This document shows, in pieces, positions 46,764 to 56,990 of a stretch of DNA of 64,000 nucleotides. Positions within the stretch are counted from its first letter, which is position 1; the number at the start of each line of letters is the position of its first letter. The stretch is from Cryptomeria japonica (taxonomy: Eukaryota; Streptophyta; Pinopsida; Cupressales; Cupressaceae), in NCBI RefSeq assembly GCF_030272615.1, contig NC_081407.1, positions 373,200,998 to 373,264,997 on the forward strand, given 5' to 3'. Under the pieces are notes generated by a model. The model ran no database searches, had not been told where the DNA came from, and saw only the letters and a program-made list of their open reading frames with translations. Made by a program: the position numbers and the translations under genes.

Positions 46764-48029
46764 TGTAAAGCGGAAAAATGATCGAACCCTAGTCGTTCTC
46801 CCCTCCCCAACTCCGAGGAGAGAGAAGGGAGAGTCTCTAGGGTTGATGGTTTTCACTTGGGAGACTTTACATTCAAAAGAGGGGTTGAAACCCACAAGAT
46901 CCAATCCCACACAATGCAAGATTGGATGCTAAATGAGTTTCAAGGGTTAAGACAGCAAGGCTACCCTCTTTTGTAAAGAATGTTGATAGAAGAATTAAGC
47001 TAGGAATTCATAGAAAGTGAGAAAGATTCGCTTATAAACTGAGATAGGGATATAGGATGAAGCTGCGGACCTGGAATTAGCTGTAAAATGTCGATACGGC
47101 ACTGTCCTGCAAATTTGAGCAAAAGTTGACGGGACGATGGCGCCCGGCGTGCACACGGTCCTCCGAAAAATCCGCGAAACGAAGGGGGATCTGTTCGTCT
47201 CTGCACAAGGATTCTAGATCTTCAATTTCAGCCGCGTACCTGCAACCTACACACAGAAAAGCGAAGACGATTGGGGGGTTAGGGATTAGGGGTTTGCCTT
47301 TAGGTCAAACCCCGATTTTGGAATTAACCAAGAAATGAGAAATGTTGTAAATGTAATGTAAAACAAGTACTAATACCTTGTTGTAAGGATGTTTGTATCC
47401 TTATATGCGAAGGTATAGATGTTGTTGTTTGTTGTATGTTGTATGTTGTAGCATGTAATGTGTTGTAAGTGATCTCCTCTTCAATGGTTGAATCCTTGTC
47501 TTGAATGCAACACTTAGCCTTGAATGGAGACTTAGAATGATCAATTGCTTGAAGGAATGCTTGAATGCTTGAATGCTTGAATGTTTGAATATCGTTTTCA
47601 CCTTTTTCCCTCCTCCTCAAATGAGAGAGGAAAAGTAGTTTATATACTTGCCAATTAGGGTTAAAAGACTGATTTTCCCGACCTTAGGGCGACCAGGAAA
47701 TGTTATTTTCCAAATTGCAAACAAAAAGACCCGAAGTCCCATAGGAGACCGGGCCCAAAATAGGGCCAGGGACTAGGGCGCTGGGCGCCATGGTCCTGGG
47801 GGACCAGGGCGCTGGGCGCCCTGGTCCTGAAGGACCAGGGCGTTGGGCGCCATGGTCCCACCTCCAGGGACAGCGGGGTGCAAGGAGGATCAGGCCAAGG
47901 TGCTGAGAAATGCAGTTTTTGATGTCGTGAGCCAGTTTCGGGGTCTCCATTCAGGTTCAGTGTTGCGTCGCCATCGTGAAGACCCAAATGCAGTCGAAAT
48001 TGCAAGTGTCGCAATTTTAGGACGCTACA
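46764..48029 (-). repeat. LTR E1 (5' LTR of element E)
   Basis: The 1,266-bp LTR starts TGTAAAGCGG and ends GGACGCTACA. It has three GC-rich palindromic units at 47769-47859 and a degraded GGGACGATGG..CACACGGTCC stem-loop at 47131-47162. It is homologous to LTR C in its first part. Confidence 0.9.
47769..47859. repeat. GC-rich palindromic units in LTR E1 (3 units)
   Basis: The middle unit, 47801-47827, is a perfect hairpin: arms GGACCAGGGCGC and GCGCCCTGGTCC around TGG. The outer units have one or two changes. Confidence 0.95.
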
Positions 48030-48031
48030 TT

Positions 48032-48049
48032 TTCACGTCGGGTTCACCA
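48032..48049 (-). promoter_or_regulatory. Second primer-binding site, between LTR E2 and LTR E1
   Basis: The 23 bp separating the two LTRs (48030-48052) are TTTT, this 18-nt site except for its edges, and AAA. They correspond to the primer-site end of the leader and nothing else. Confidence 0.9.
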
Positions 48050-48052
48050 AAA

Positions 48053-49305
48053 TGTAAAGCGGAAAAATCGAACCCTAGTCGTCCTCCCCTCCCCAACTCC
48101 GAGGAGAGAGAAGGGAGAGTCACTAGGGTTGATGGTTTTCACTTAGGAGGGACTTTACATTCAAAAGAGGGGTTGAAACCCACAAGATCTAATCCCACGC
48201 AATGCAAGATTGGATTCTATATGAGTTTCAAGGGTTGTGATAGCAAGGATACCCTCTTTTGTAAAGAAATGTAGATAGAAAGATTGAACTAGGAATGCAT
48301 AGAAAGTGAGAAAGATTCACTTATAAACTGAGTTAGGGATATGATATGAAGCTGCGGACCTGGAATTAGCAGTAAAATGTCGAGACGGTGCTGTCCTGCA
48401 AATTTGAGCAAAAGTTGATGGGACGATGGCGCCCGGCGTGCACACGGTCCTTTGAAAAATCCGCGAAACGAAGGGGGATCCGTTTGTCTCTGCACAAGGA
48501 TTCCAGATCTTCAATTTCAGCCGCGTACCTGCAACCTACACACAGAAAAGCGAAGACAATTGGGGGGTTAGGGATTAGGGGTTTGCCCTTAGGTCAAACC
48601 CCGGTTTTGGAATTAACCAAGAAATGAGAAATGTTGTAAATGTAATGTAAAACAAGTACTAATACCTTGTTGTAAGGATGTTTGTATCCTTATATGCGAA
48701 GGTATAGATGTTGTTGTTTGTTGTATGTTGTATGTTGTATGTTGTAGCATGTAATGTGTTGTAAGTGATCTCCTCTTCAATGGTTGAATCCTTGTCTTGA
48801 ATGCAACACTTAGCCTTGAATGGAGACTTAGAATGATCAATTGCTTGAAGGAATGCTTGAATGCTTGAATGTTTGAATATCGTTTTCACCTTTTTCCCTC
48901 CTCCTCAAATGAGAGAGGAAAAGTAGTTTATATACTTGCCAATTAGGGTTATAAGACTGATTTTCCCGACCTTAGGCCGACCAGGAAATGTTATTTTCCA
49001 ATTTGCAAACAAAAAGGCCCGAAGTCCCATAGGAGACCGGGCCCAAAATAGGGCCAGGGACCAGGGCGCTGGGCGCCATGGTCCTGGGGGACGCCCTGGT
49101 CCTGAAGGACCAGGGCACTGGGCGCTCTGGTCCCACCTCCCGGGACAGCAGGGTGCAAGGAGGATCAGGCCAGGGTGCTGGAAAAATGCAGTTTTTGGTG
49201 TCGTGAGCAAGTTTCGGGGTCTCCATTTAGGTTCAGTGTTGCGTCGCCATCGTGAAGACCCAAATGCAGTCGAAATTGCAAGTGTTGCAATTTTAGGACG
49301 CTACA
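48053..49305 (-). repeat. LTR E2
   Basis: A 1,253-bp copy of LTR E1 in the same orientation. It is followed on the right by the polypurine tract and about 300 bp of E 3' interior. It has two to three GC-rich units with a deletion (49057-49134). Confidence 0.9.
49057..49134. repeat. GC-rich palindromic units in LTR E2
   Basis: Compared with LTR E1, the middle unit has lost its left arm (GGGGGACGCCCTGGTCC), while the outer two units remain. Confidence 0.85.
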
Positions 49306-49604
49306 TTTAGCCCCCACTTTAGCGGGAGTATAAGCGTACGCCAATACTTCCGGTAAAGTACAAGGAAACAACATTGAAAAACTTTCACCACGTCAAGGAG
49401 GCAAGATATACCAAGCCCCCAGTGGACTAAGGATCTTACGACTTCGATTGACAAAGTAAAAGGGAAGATCACGAGGGAGAACCATGACTGTCAGTGGCAA
49501 GGTTCCCTCACTATGAGTCATGCAAGAAAGATATCAAAAATTTTCAAGGCAAAGCTAAATTTGTCAAGAAATTTTCAAGTATCTTGAAAAGATATGGACG
49601 GGAT
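49306..49604 (-). mobile_element. Duplicate of the 3' interior of element E
   Basis: Near-identical to 41407-41705, starting with the polypurine tract. It ends inside GGACGGGAT and then switches to D sequence. Confidence 0.9.
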
Positions 49605-49610
49605 ATAATC

Positions 49611-49722
49611 AGAAATTAAAACTTGTAAATACAAATTTGAATTTGAAATAGCATAAACACTCAAATTTGAAAACATAAATCAGAATTAGAGAAGATTGGA
49701 ATTCACGTCGGGTTCACCAAAA
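49611..49722 (-). mobile_element. Duplicate of the D leader with primer-binding site
   Basis: Identical by eye to about 39353-39435, with AGAAATTAAAAC at the switch point, and carrying the primer-binding site at 49702-49719. Confidence 0.9.
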
Positions 49723-49928
49723 TGTGTGGGTGAAAAAGTGACACTAAGCAAACATGCCCTAATCTCACTTTCAATCACACATTTGTGGAATACGAAAGAG
49801 CCTAGAGGTATCACACAATTGGCTACTTCTTTTTGTGGAAGAGAGAGCCACGGGCTACCTATTAGGATTTCTATTCCTTTGTTGTAATTGTACCACCCTA
49901 GCAAGTGCGTACAATTTACGATGCTACA
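49723..49928 (-). repeat. LTR D, internally deleted copy (outer 5' LTR)
   Basis: Positions 49723-49890 equal the start of LTR D (through TTGTTGTAATTG) and the remainder equals its last roughly 38 bp (TACCACCCTAGC to GCTACA). About 1.43 kb is missing between two AATTG pentamers. ACAAT follows, matching the duplication left of 32440. Confidence 0.9.
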
Positions 49929-49933
49929 ACAAT

Positions 49934-50345
49934 AAAGTCTTATTTGACAAATATCTGCAAAATACAACCAAATTACAACAAATCCATAGCCTCTAAGATG
50001 TCATAAACCTTTGTAATGGTTACAAACTCAAAACTAAAATCCTTAACAAATCAGTACAAAGATAATCTCTAAATGAGATTATTATATGGTAATCCTTGAA
50101 TCTCATCTTAGATCGCTTGGTAATCCTCTGACTCCTGTCCTTAGATCACCTAGGAACTTTCATACTCTTGTTCAATAGTAGATCATTCTCAATTAGTTTA
50201 TCAGTCATTGAAGAAACAACCAAAAGCTTTGATAAAATCTGCAACAAGAATAATGAGAATTGAAGCCAAAATCATGTATAAATTAGAGCACTTTCAAAAC
50301 CCAAGTTTGGGCACCAAAATCCCACTCCTACGAAAAGGAAACTTT
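49934..50345 (-). other. Host DNA, possibly an old minus-strand LTR, left of solo LTR G
   Basis: AT-rich, no gene. With 51152-51446 it may be one old LTR: minus-strand sequence starting at 51446 reads TGTCATGTCCC after a GGGAGGA tract, as in the 3' LTRs of some plant Ty3 elements. Boundaries are uncertain. Confidence 0.35.
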
Positions 50346-50350
50346 CCTTC

Positions 50351-51146
50351 TGTAGACACCTAAAATTGTCCTGTCTAATTAAATAAATATTTTTATTTAT
50401 TTAATTACTTTATCCTAATTCTTCTATTAATTAAATAAATCTTTATTTATTTAATTAATTCATTTATCCTCTTCTAGCCTTATTTCTCATTTAAATAAAT
50501 ATATTTATTTATTTAAATTATCCTTTTCTCTTAAATTAAATAAATACTTTTATTTATTTAATTGCTCCCACTTCCTCTATTAATTAAATGAATATTTATT
50601 TATTTAATTAATTCATTAGCCTTTTCCACTCATGACACATGTCATTCATCTCTTAATTCCTACACTACCTACCCTATTATTATTTTCTTATTTTCTCTAC
50701 CTACCCTCTAATCATAGCTGATCATTTATCTTTTACACCTCTCAATCTTATACCTCCATTTCTTATAGTGTCTTCTATATAATGAGATGCTTCCTTCATT
50801 ATCAAACCTAATCATTCTAATCACCTAATCAAGCCCAACTACGCTTTCGAACTTTCATATGCGATCAAGCCTACTTGCAACCACATTTCCGTTCTTTGTT
50901 GAGCTCTTGTGCACACATAAAATCTGAGAGCAAATATATCAAGCGAGATCAATGGAGATAGGAAGAATGGAGATCCAAACCCTATTGGACATGTGATGGT
51001 ATAATCTTTGTGATTTCATTTAATTTGCATTGTCTTAGGTAATCTTCATATGTTATGGTGGATCTTTGTTGTTATTAGGCTAGGGTTTAGTGGTTGAATC
51101 TATTTAGTCTTTTAATTTTGTTATTATCCACTTTTCACCATAAACA
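50351..51146 (+). mobile_element. Solo LTR G with perfect target-site duplication
   Basis: The 796-bp LTR starts TGTAGACACC and ends CCATAAACA. It is flanked by CCTTC at 50346-50350 and at 51147-51151. A TATA-like TCTATATAATG at about 50773 supports the plus orientation. It has no coding sequence. The AT-rich 5' third resembles LTR H. Confidence 0.9.
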
Positions 51147-51446
51147 CCTTCTATTCTCCACACTTATACAACTTTCAAAGAAACTTTCTATTTCTCAAAA
51201 CTGCCAAAAAACCATAAGTTTCCAAAAGACAAAATCATGTAAAGTTTCACAAATCCTCATGCCAAAAGGTGGGAAATATTTAATTTTAAATATATTTGGT
51301 ATTTTAGTAATATTAAATTATCAACCAAATTACCAAATTTATTATTATTTCCCAAAGCATCAATTGATCTTTATTTTCTATTTTGGAACTAACTATTTTT
51401 AGTAAGTTGCACTATTTTTAGAAAATTTTCAAACAGGGACATGACA

Positions 51447-52110
51447 AATCCTCCCTTTCCAATATTGCTTGTCCTCAATCAATTGCAAACATAACGTACC
51501 AAGGCTTTAATTCGCAAAATATCCAATCATTTTGAAGTGCATGACAGATTTTGATTCTATGGTTGGGAGAAGTTGCATCTTCCTCCCAAACATCCTTAAA
51601 ATTTCTAGGAAAAAGTACTTGTACTTAGTAATTTTGTGGAGATGAAGTTCAATGTACAATTTTTTACTTCATATTACCTAAGGTTTTGTAGTTATCCTTC
51701 CAATTTTTTGAATCAATAGTTCCTCCTCCTTTCAATTCCTTACCAAAGTTGTGTATGTGCACTATCACCAAAAAAGACTATACCAAAAGCTCTTGCAACA
51801 ATTATCAAAGATATAAATATGATTTATTATAATTAAATGATGGTTACAAAAATTAAATACATCCTTCATACTAGTGGATACAAATCTTTAAAATAAATAC
51901 CTTCATCACCTTGGAGTTGTGCAAACACTTCATGCAAGATATATCACAAATTGCTACCATGCTTGCCTCTATCTGAAAGATACTTGATACAACTTTAGGA
52001 TCTTATTTGGAATAGTAATGGAACATATTAAGAATATAAAATTTCATCACATAATATCATCTCAAACTACATCAAACTTTGAATATTTATATTGCAAACC
52101 ACAAGCCATT
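51447..52110 (-). pseudogene. Decayed 3' end of a minus-strand element
   Basis: Minus-strand reading near the left edge gives an LRTSNIGKGG-like string followed by GGGAGGA and then TGTCATGTCCC at 51446. From memory this resembles the junction of the pol 3' end and 3' LTR of plant Ty3 elements. Stops are frequent and no domain is assignable. Confidence 0.35.
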
Positions 52111-54320
52111 CTAATGAAAGTTTATGTACTTTCTTAGCCTTCCCACTAGCACATGTTGATCTCCTAATAAAATTTCCAACATGATAGTAGAAAATAATTT
52201 TATGATATGTTCTACTATGTTAGGAAACTTACTAATGTGCTTGATAATTACCTCCTTGGAACACTTCCAATACAATCTCTCATTGTGAGTCAAATAGTCT
52301 CTTGAATCTCTAGCTAGAAAAACATTGTTATCGAGCAACTTGTATCTGATACTTCCAATGTGGTGGGTGATTTTGTGAATCTGATTTTTTATACTATTAT
52401 GACTATTATAACATCCAATACAATTAAAAAATCTTTTGGAAAACATATTTTTCTTCCACCTTAACATTGATGTGATGCATAATATGAAAATGCATAACCA
52501 GAGACCCATTCATTAACTCAACTTGACCTGAGAGAAGTCTTTTTCACTCTGGTGGACTAATCTATAGGAACCAAAACATATTAATAGGGTGATCATACAA
52601 TAACAACAATAATTATATGGCATTCTAAAACTCCAAATGATAAACAATAACTTATTATGTTGGAAGATGATGAATTCCCTAGAATCATCCTTTGGCACAC
52701 ACATGACATTCTTCACATTTCTATTTAAAATGCTAGTGGATAAAGAATCATCAACAAAAAAGGCTATGATGAAAATAACATTTCCTCTATGGAAGAAATA
52801 AAAATACCAAGAAGCATTCATTCTAAAAAAGTCATCTCCCAACATCTTTTGTATTGTCGATTTGTGTAGCTCATCACTCCCATAAAACCAAACACAATAG
52901 ATTTTCCATTCAATGTAATATACTTTCCTCACATGTCTAATGTGAACCAAATAAAATATAAATTCTTTCAAACAAAAATTTATATTAAGGTTATCATAAT
53001 ACCTTGTGAATCCCTCTTTTGAAACTTTGAACTTCATTTTATCAAATTTCTTGAAATCCAATCTTTGCATTGAGAACCAAATATTTCTCCCTCTCGAAGA
53101 TCTAGACTCAAAAGAAAAAGAAAACATAATATACAAAGTGTTTACTAGATGACTTGATATGGTTACCTTCACAACACCCTTCCATGCTTCTTTTGTTTCC
53201 ATCTCCTGAATGCCTTGGATGCTTATGACTTGACCCAAGCAAGTGAAGTCTATATTTTGAAATTCATGTTGTTGATTCACTCTTGTAACATTTTCCAAAT
53301 GTTCCAAAATACCAACCAAAGTCTTGAAACAAAGAATGTTTTTAACAAAGTCCAACTCAAAATCTATTACCTAATTCACCTTTAATTTGTAAGTCAAGAT
53401 ATGAGGCCAAAACTTAAACTTTGTGCGATCCTTGCAAATTAGTATCAAAAGGTAGGCTAATACTAACTCAAAATATGAAGCAATATTGATGTATTCACAA
53501 TCACTTGCATGTTTTATTCTCCTCTCCCCAAATTATCCTAGAAGAACATATTTGAAAACTCTCCTGTGTTGATTTGAAAAAAGAGGAATGATGGATTGTA
53601 GCGCACCTAAGAATAACAATTCTTGCATATTCTTCACCACTAAGCAACTTATTTCCCAATTAGCTTCTCTTGAAACACCGTGTTCTTTTACAAATGGATG
53701 TGAAAAATAAAAAATGCAAAACATAGTACATGAGTGTGTTACCTCCATAGATGTGTCAAAAACCCCAAGGGTTGCATGCCCATGCATGTCAAGAATATGG
53801 ATGATATAAGTCATTGCTACTCCTAAAATCATGACATAGATGTCTTTACAAATCTTTTCTTCACTCCAAAGGATAAACAATATCCTTCCTTCAAGATGTT
53901 ATGATTTTGTAGTATCTTCTTCTTCATGAAAACTTCATTATGTGGGAAAATTGATATCCAAATCACCAAAGGATAAGTAATCATAAAATATTAAATATTT
54001 AAATGATACCAACTTTCCTTACCGATACTGAGCTTCAAACTTCTCAAGTTGGATGCCTCCTTTTTTCTATCTCTTATAACTTTGTATTCAATAGTGATAC
54101 CTGAATCCCATGAATGTTCTGTGAGTTGGGCACATTGATCCTTCACAAAGTGGTTAGTTTGTATTGAGGTTTCCATATGATACCAAATGTAATGGATAGG
54201 AATTTCAATATTATCAATGATGCCTCTCTGTATCTTGATCCTCGAGACATCACTTGGATCCCATATATGAGAAAATTTTGAAACTTGAAACAAGGAATGA
54301 ATTTTGCATGTTGTATCCAT
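52111..54320 (-). pseudogene. Broken coding sequence of unrecognised type
   Basis: Four minus-strand frames lie in order (53991-54320, 53533-53880, 52513-53355, 52111-52509) and total about 640 codons. They contain strings such as HFVKDQCAQLTEHSWDSG, LRSLKLSIGKESWYHLN, VTISSHLVNTLYIMFSFSF and WFYGSDELHKSTIQKMLGDD. The amino-acid composition is protein-like, rich in aromatic and charged residues, and the frames join by single shifts and stops, so a once-coding ancestor is plausible. I recognise no RT, integrase, Gag or host domain. It could be an extra ORF of an LTR element or a captured host gene. Confidence 0.45.
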
Positions 54321-54360
54321 TATTATGTCACCATTTTTTGCAGCACGCTTTCCTTGATAG

Positions 54361-54912
54361 TGATGTAGGAGAATCCTTGGTTCATTGGAAATCTTGCATC
54401 AACCAAAAATATTTACTTTATGTTTTATTTCTTGTTCAGTTCAGTTTTCGTGTTTCACTCCGGACCCTTTCGAGTTGCTTATTTTTAGTGCAGAGCTAGA
54501 TTTAGTGTGTAGACATGTTATTGTACCTTGATCTTGGTTATTAGCTCGTTTGGATCTTTTTTAGGCAGAATTTCACTTCTGAAATGTCTGGCAATTCTCA
54601 GTTTCTGAACCAGTTTGAACCTTAACGACTAGATGACATTTTTCGTATCTTGTGGAGCATTTCCTTGACTTGCGGAGCCGATTGGCACTTCAAATGATGT
54701 TCCCATATGATTGGCCAACCTTCCTTTTGGTTCGCATTTCATTTTAGTTCTTTTTCAGAGGATTTTCTTCATGCTTGAGGCTGACCTATTTGCATGTTAC
54801 ACTTTCCTGCCTTGGGGATTGTAATCTTCTTTGACTATCCAGATGTGTTTGAGATGCTATATATTGATGTATTAGATCCTATATGAGTAGTTACAGACAA
54901 TAGATGATGCTC

Positions 54913-54945
<33 letters not shown>

Positions 54946-55159
54946 TGAATATCTCTTGGGTTCCAGATTGTATGTTTTGTAATCAGGCATGTTAGCCTGT
55001 TTGTAGCCCAAATGTTGTTGGCTAGTTGTACTTGAATCCATAATATAATCAAGGCCTGATATAAAATTCTCTCTATTTTGTGTTGTTGTTCCTCTTGTGT
55101 TGATCTTCTTGCATGGTTCGGACAACTCTCTTAGAGACCCTCTTGTCGTGGTTGTCTTA
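54361..55159 (+). repeat. 5' LTR of element B
   Basis: Starts TGATGTAGGAGAATCC, matching the element-sense start of the element A LTR, including the following TTGCATCAACCAAAAA block. An (AT)n run occupies 54913-54938. The end is inferred from the adjacent primer-binding site because the terminal CA is not preserved. Confidence 0.85.
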
Positions 55160-55161
55160 GT

Positions 55162-55172
55162 TGGTATCAGAG
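55162..55172 (+). promoter_or_regulatory. Primer-binding site of element B
   Basis: TGGTATCAGAG, the initiator tRNA-Met type, directly after the LTR. Confidence 0.9.
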
Positions 55173-55339
55173 AGAAGGTTCTTCAAGATTGTATCCTGTT
55201 GAAACTTGTTGTAGGGTGGTGGATTGCGAATCTAGCCTGCAGTTACAGAGGACTTGTCTAAATTGTGCAAAAAGGAAATGTTAGAGGTGGAGCATAGAGA
55301 GATGTAGATCTGGCGGTGATGGATATGTTCAGATAGAAT

Positions 55340-56383
55340 GGAGCTCTATTGGAAGCTGTCGAAATGGCCTAGAGAAGAGGTCGACATATTGAGGATGTGA
55401 GTGAAGATGAAGAAGATGAAATGGGAGTGGGAAAAGTAGGAGAAAATCCACCAGTGATTGATTCAGATGAAGAGAGGTTCATAAGAAACTTGAAAAGAGC
55501 GAATACTAAACCACATTTTAACCCACCAGACTATGATGGCAAGTTAGATTCAGATGAATTGCTCGATTGGATTATAGAGATGGAGAAATATTTTGAATTT
55601 GAAAACACAAGTGAAGATAAAAAGGTGAAGTACGCTTGCACAAAGTTGAAAGGACATGCATCGCTGTGGTGGGAACATTTGCAGATGGATAGACAAAGAA
55701 GAGGCAAGGAGAAAATTAAATCTTGTGATAGGATGGTGAGTAAGTTGAAAGCGAAGTTCTTATTGACAGATTATCAAATGAATTTGTTTTGAAAGTTGTA
55801 AAACTTGAAGCAGAAGGAGTCTAGAGTGAGGGAGTATACCAAAGAATTCTACAAGTTGAATATCAGATCTGGACATGCGGAGGATGAGGTTGAATAGATT
55901 GCAAGGTATATCAATGGAGTGTGGATGTCTATATAGGAGTAGATCCATTTAATCAAGTTGCAGAGTGTGTAAGAGGCTTATCAATATACCTTGAAGGCTG
56001 AGGAAAAGTTGAACAAAAGGCATGAGTAGAGACAAAGAGGAAGAGGAGAAAATTTTCAAAGAGGCAAAACATATACCAGAAGTGGAAGACCTTCTGTAGA
56101 GCAGAAAAAAGACAAGGAAGAAGGAAAAGATGATAATTCACAACGGAGAGATGATAAGAACTTTTATTGGAATGGTGGACAAAGTAGCTACTAGAATGAG
56201 GGTTATAAGAGGGATGAAAAGAGGAAGTTTGGAGGAACTTGTTTTAAGTGCGGAGAAGGAGGATACTGAGATTTTGAATTTAAACAAGGTAATTCAAATA
56301 GGAGAACAGAGAAGAGTGGAAGAGCTACTTTTGTTGAGGAGGAACCTATCGGATCCCTGAATAAACTTGAAGATTGAGAAGCC
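55340..56383 (+). pseudogene. Element B Gag
   Basis: The frame 55397-55792 carries VKYACTKLKGHASLWWEHLQ and MDRQRRGKEKIK and ends at a TGA in DYQMNLF. The matching frame continues with KQKESRVREYTKEFYKLN, EAYQYTLKAEEKLNKRH and a knuckle CFKCGEGGY..FEF, in which the His and last Cys of CCHC are replaced (Tyr and Phe). The true start was probably upstream of 55397, near a position where element A has RRGRHIEDV; that part is broken in B. Confidence 0.85.
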
Positions 56384-56990
56384 TTGATGATAAGGAGAAC
56401 CCTATGTCAAAATGAAATGGACCAGGAATTGTTGCAGAGGAAGAACTTATTTCGAACAAGGTGTAAGTTTGAAGGTAAGTGTTGCAAAGTCATAATTAAT
56501 AGTGGTAGTTTGGATAATCTAGCCTTAGAGGATTTGGTGAACAAGTTGAAGCTGCAGAGGATGAAACACCCTAAACCCTACCAAATAGCATGGATTCAGG
56601 ATGATCATAAGGTACTGGTGAGTGAACTTGATGTTTGGTAAAATTTAAGATTGGATCCTACCATGATGAAGTTATGTGTGCTATTATGCCTATGGATGTA
56701 TGTCATATCCTATTAGGAAGACCTTGGCAATATGATAGACAAGCATTGCATGATGGAAGGAAGAACATATATACTATTGTTGCAAATGGGATGAAACAAA
56801 CTTTGTTGCCTTTGGAAGAGATTCATAAGAGTGAGATTTGTACAAATGTGAGAATTTGTTTGGTTGATGGATGGAAATTTCTGGATGGTTTGAGGAGTGA
56901 GAATGTGTGCTATGCCTTAATCCCTAAGAAGTTTGGTTTGAAACCGGAAGAGGAACAACATAAAGAGATAAAGAAGTTGCTAATAGAATA
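56384..56990 (+). pseudogene. Element B aspartic protease
   Basis: CCKVIINSGSLDNLALEDLV replaces the expected D-S-G catalytic triplet with N-S-G, which should abolish activity. A frameshift at about 56640 leads to MPMDVCHILLGRPWQYDRQA and NIYTIVANGMKQTLLPLEE, the usual flap and C-terminal blocks. The frame 56635-57357 continues into RT. Confidence 0.9.

Larger units (their letters stand above)
32440..49928 (-). mobile_element. Composite D/E retroelement insertion with one target-site duplication
   Basis: The block begins with the terminus of a complete LTR D (TGTGTGGG at 32440) and ends with the other terminus of an internally deleted LTR D (GCTACA at 49928). The outer flanks are ACAAT at 32435-32439 and ACAAT at 49929-49933, a perfect 5-bp duplication. 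In plus coordinates the order is: LTR D, D interior, truncated LTR D, inverted mosaic, truncated LTR E, E interior, LTR E, 23-bp primer-site linker, LTR E, 0.3 kb of E 3' interior, 0.1 kb of D leader, deleted LTR D. Copies of each segment are nearly identical by eye. No polymerase genes are present. Confidence 0.8.

Noticed and set aside
47769-47859. CRISPR-like array of palindromic repeats
   Set aside because: Units are contiguous without unique spacers, lie inside a plant LTR, and there are no cas genes.
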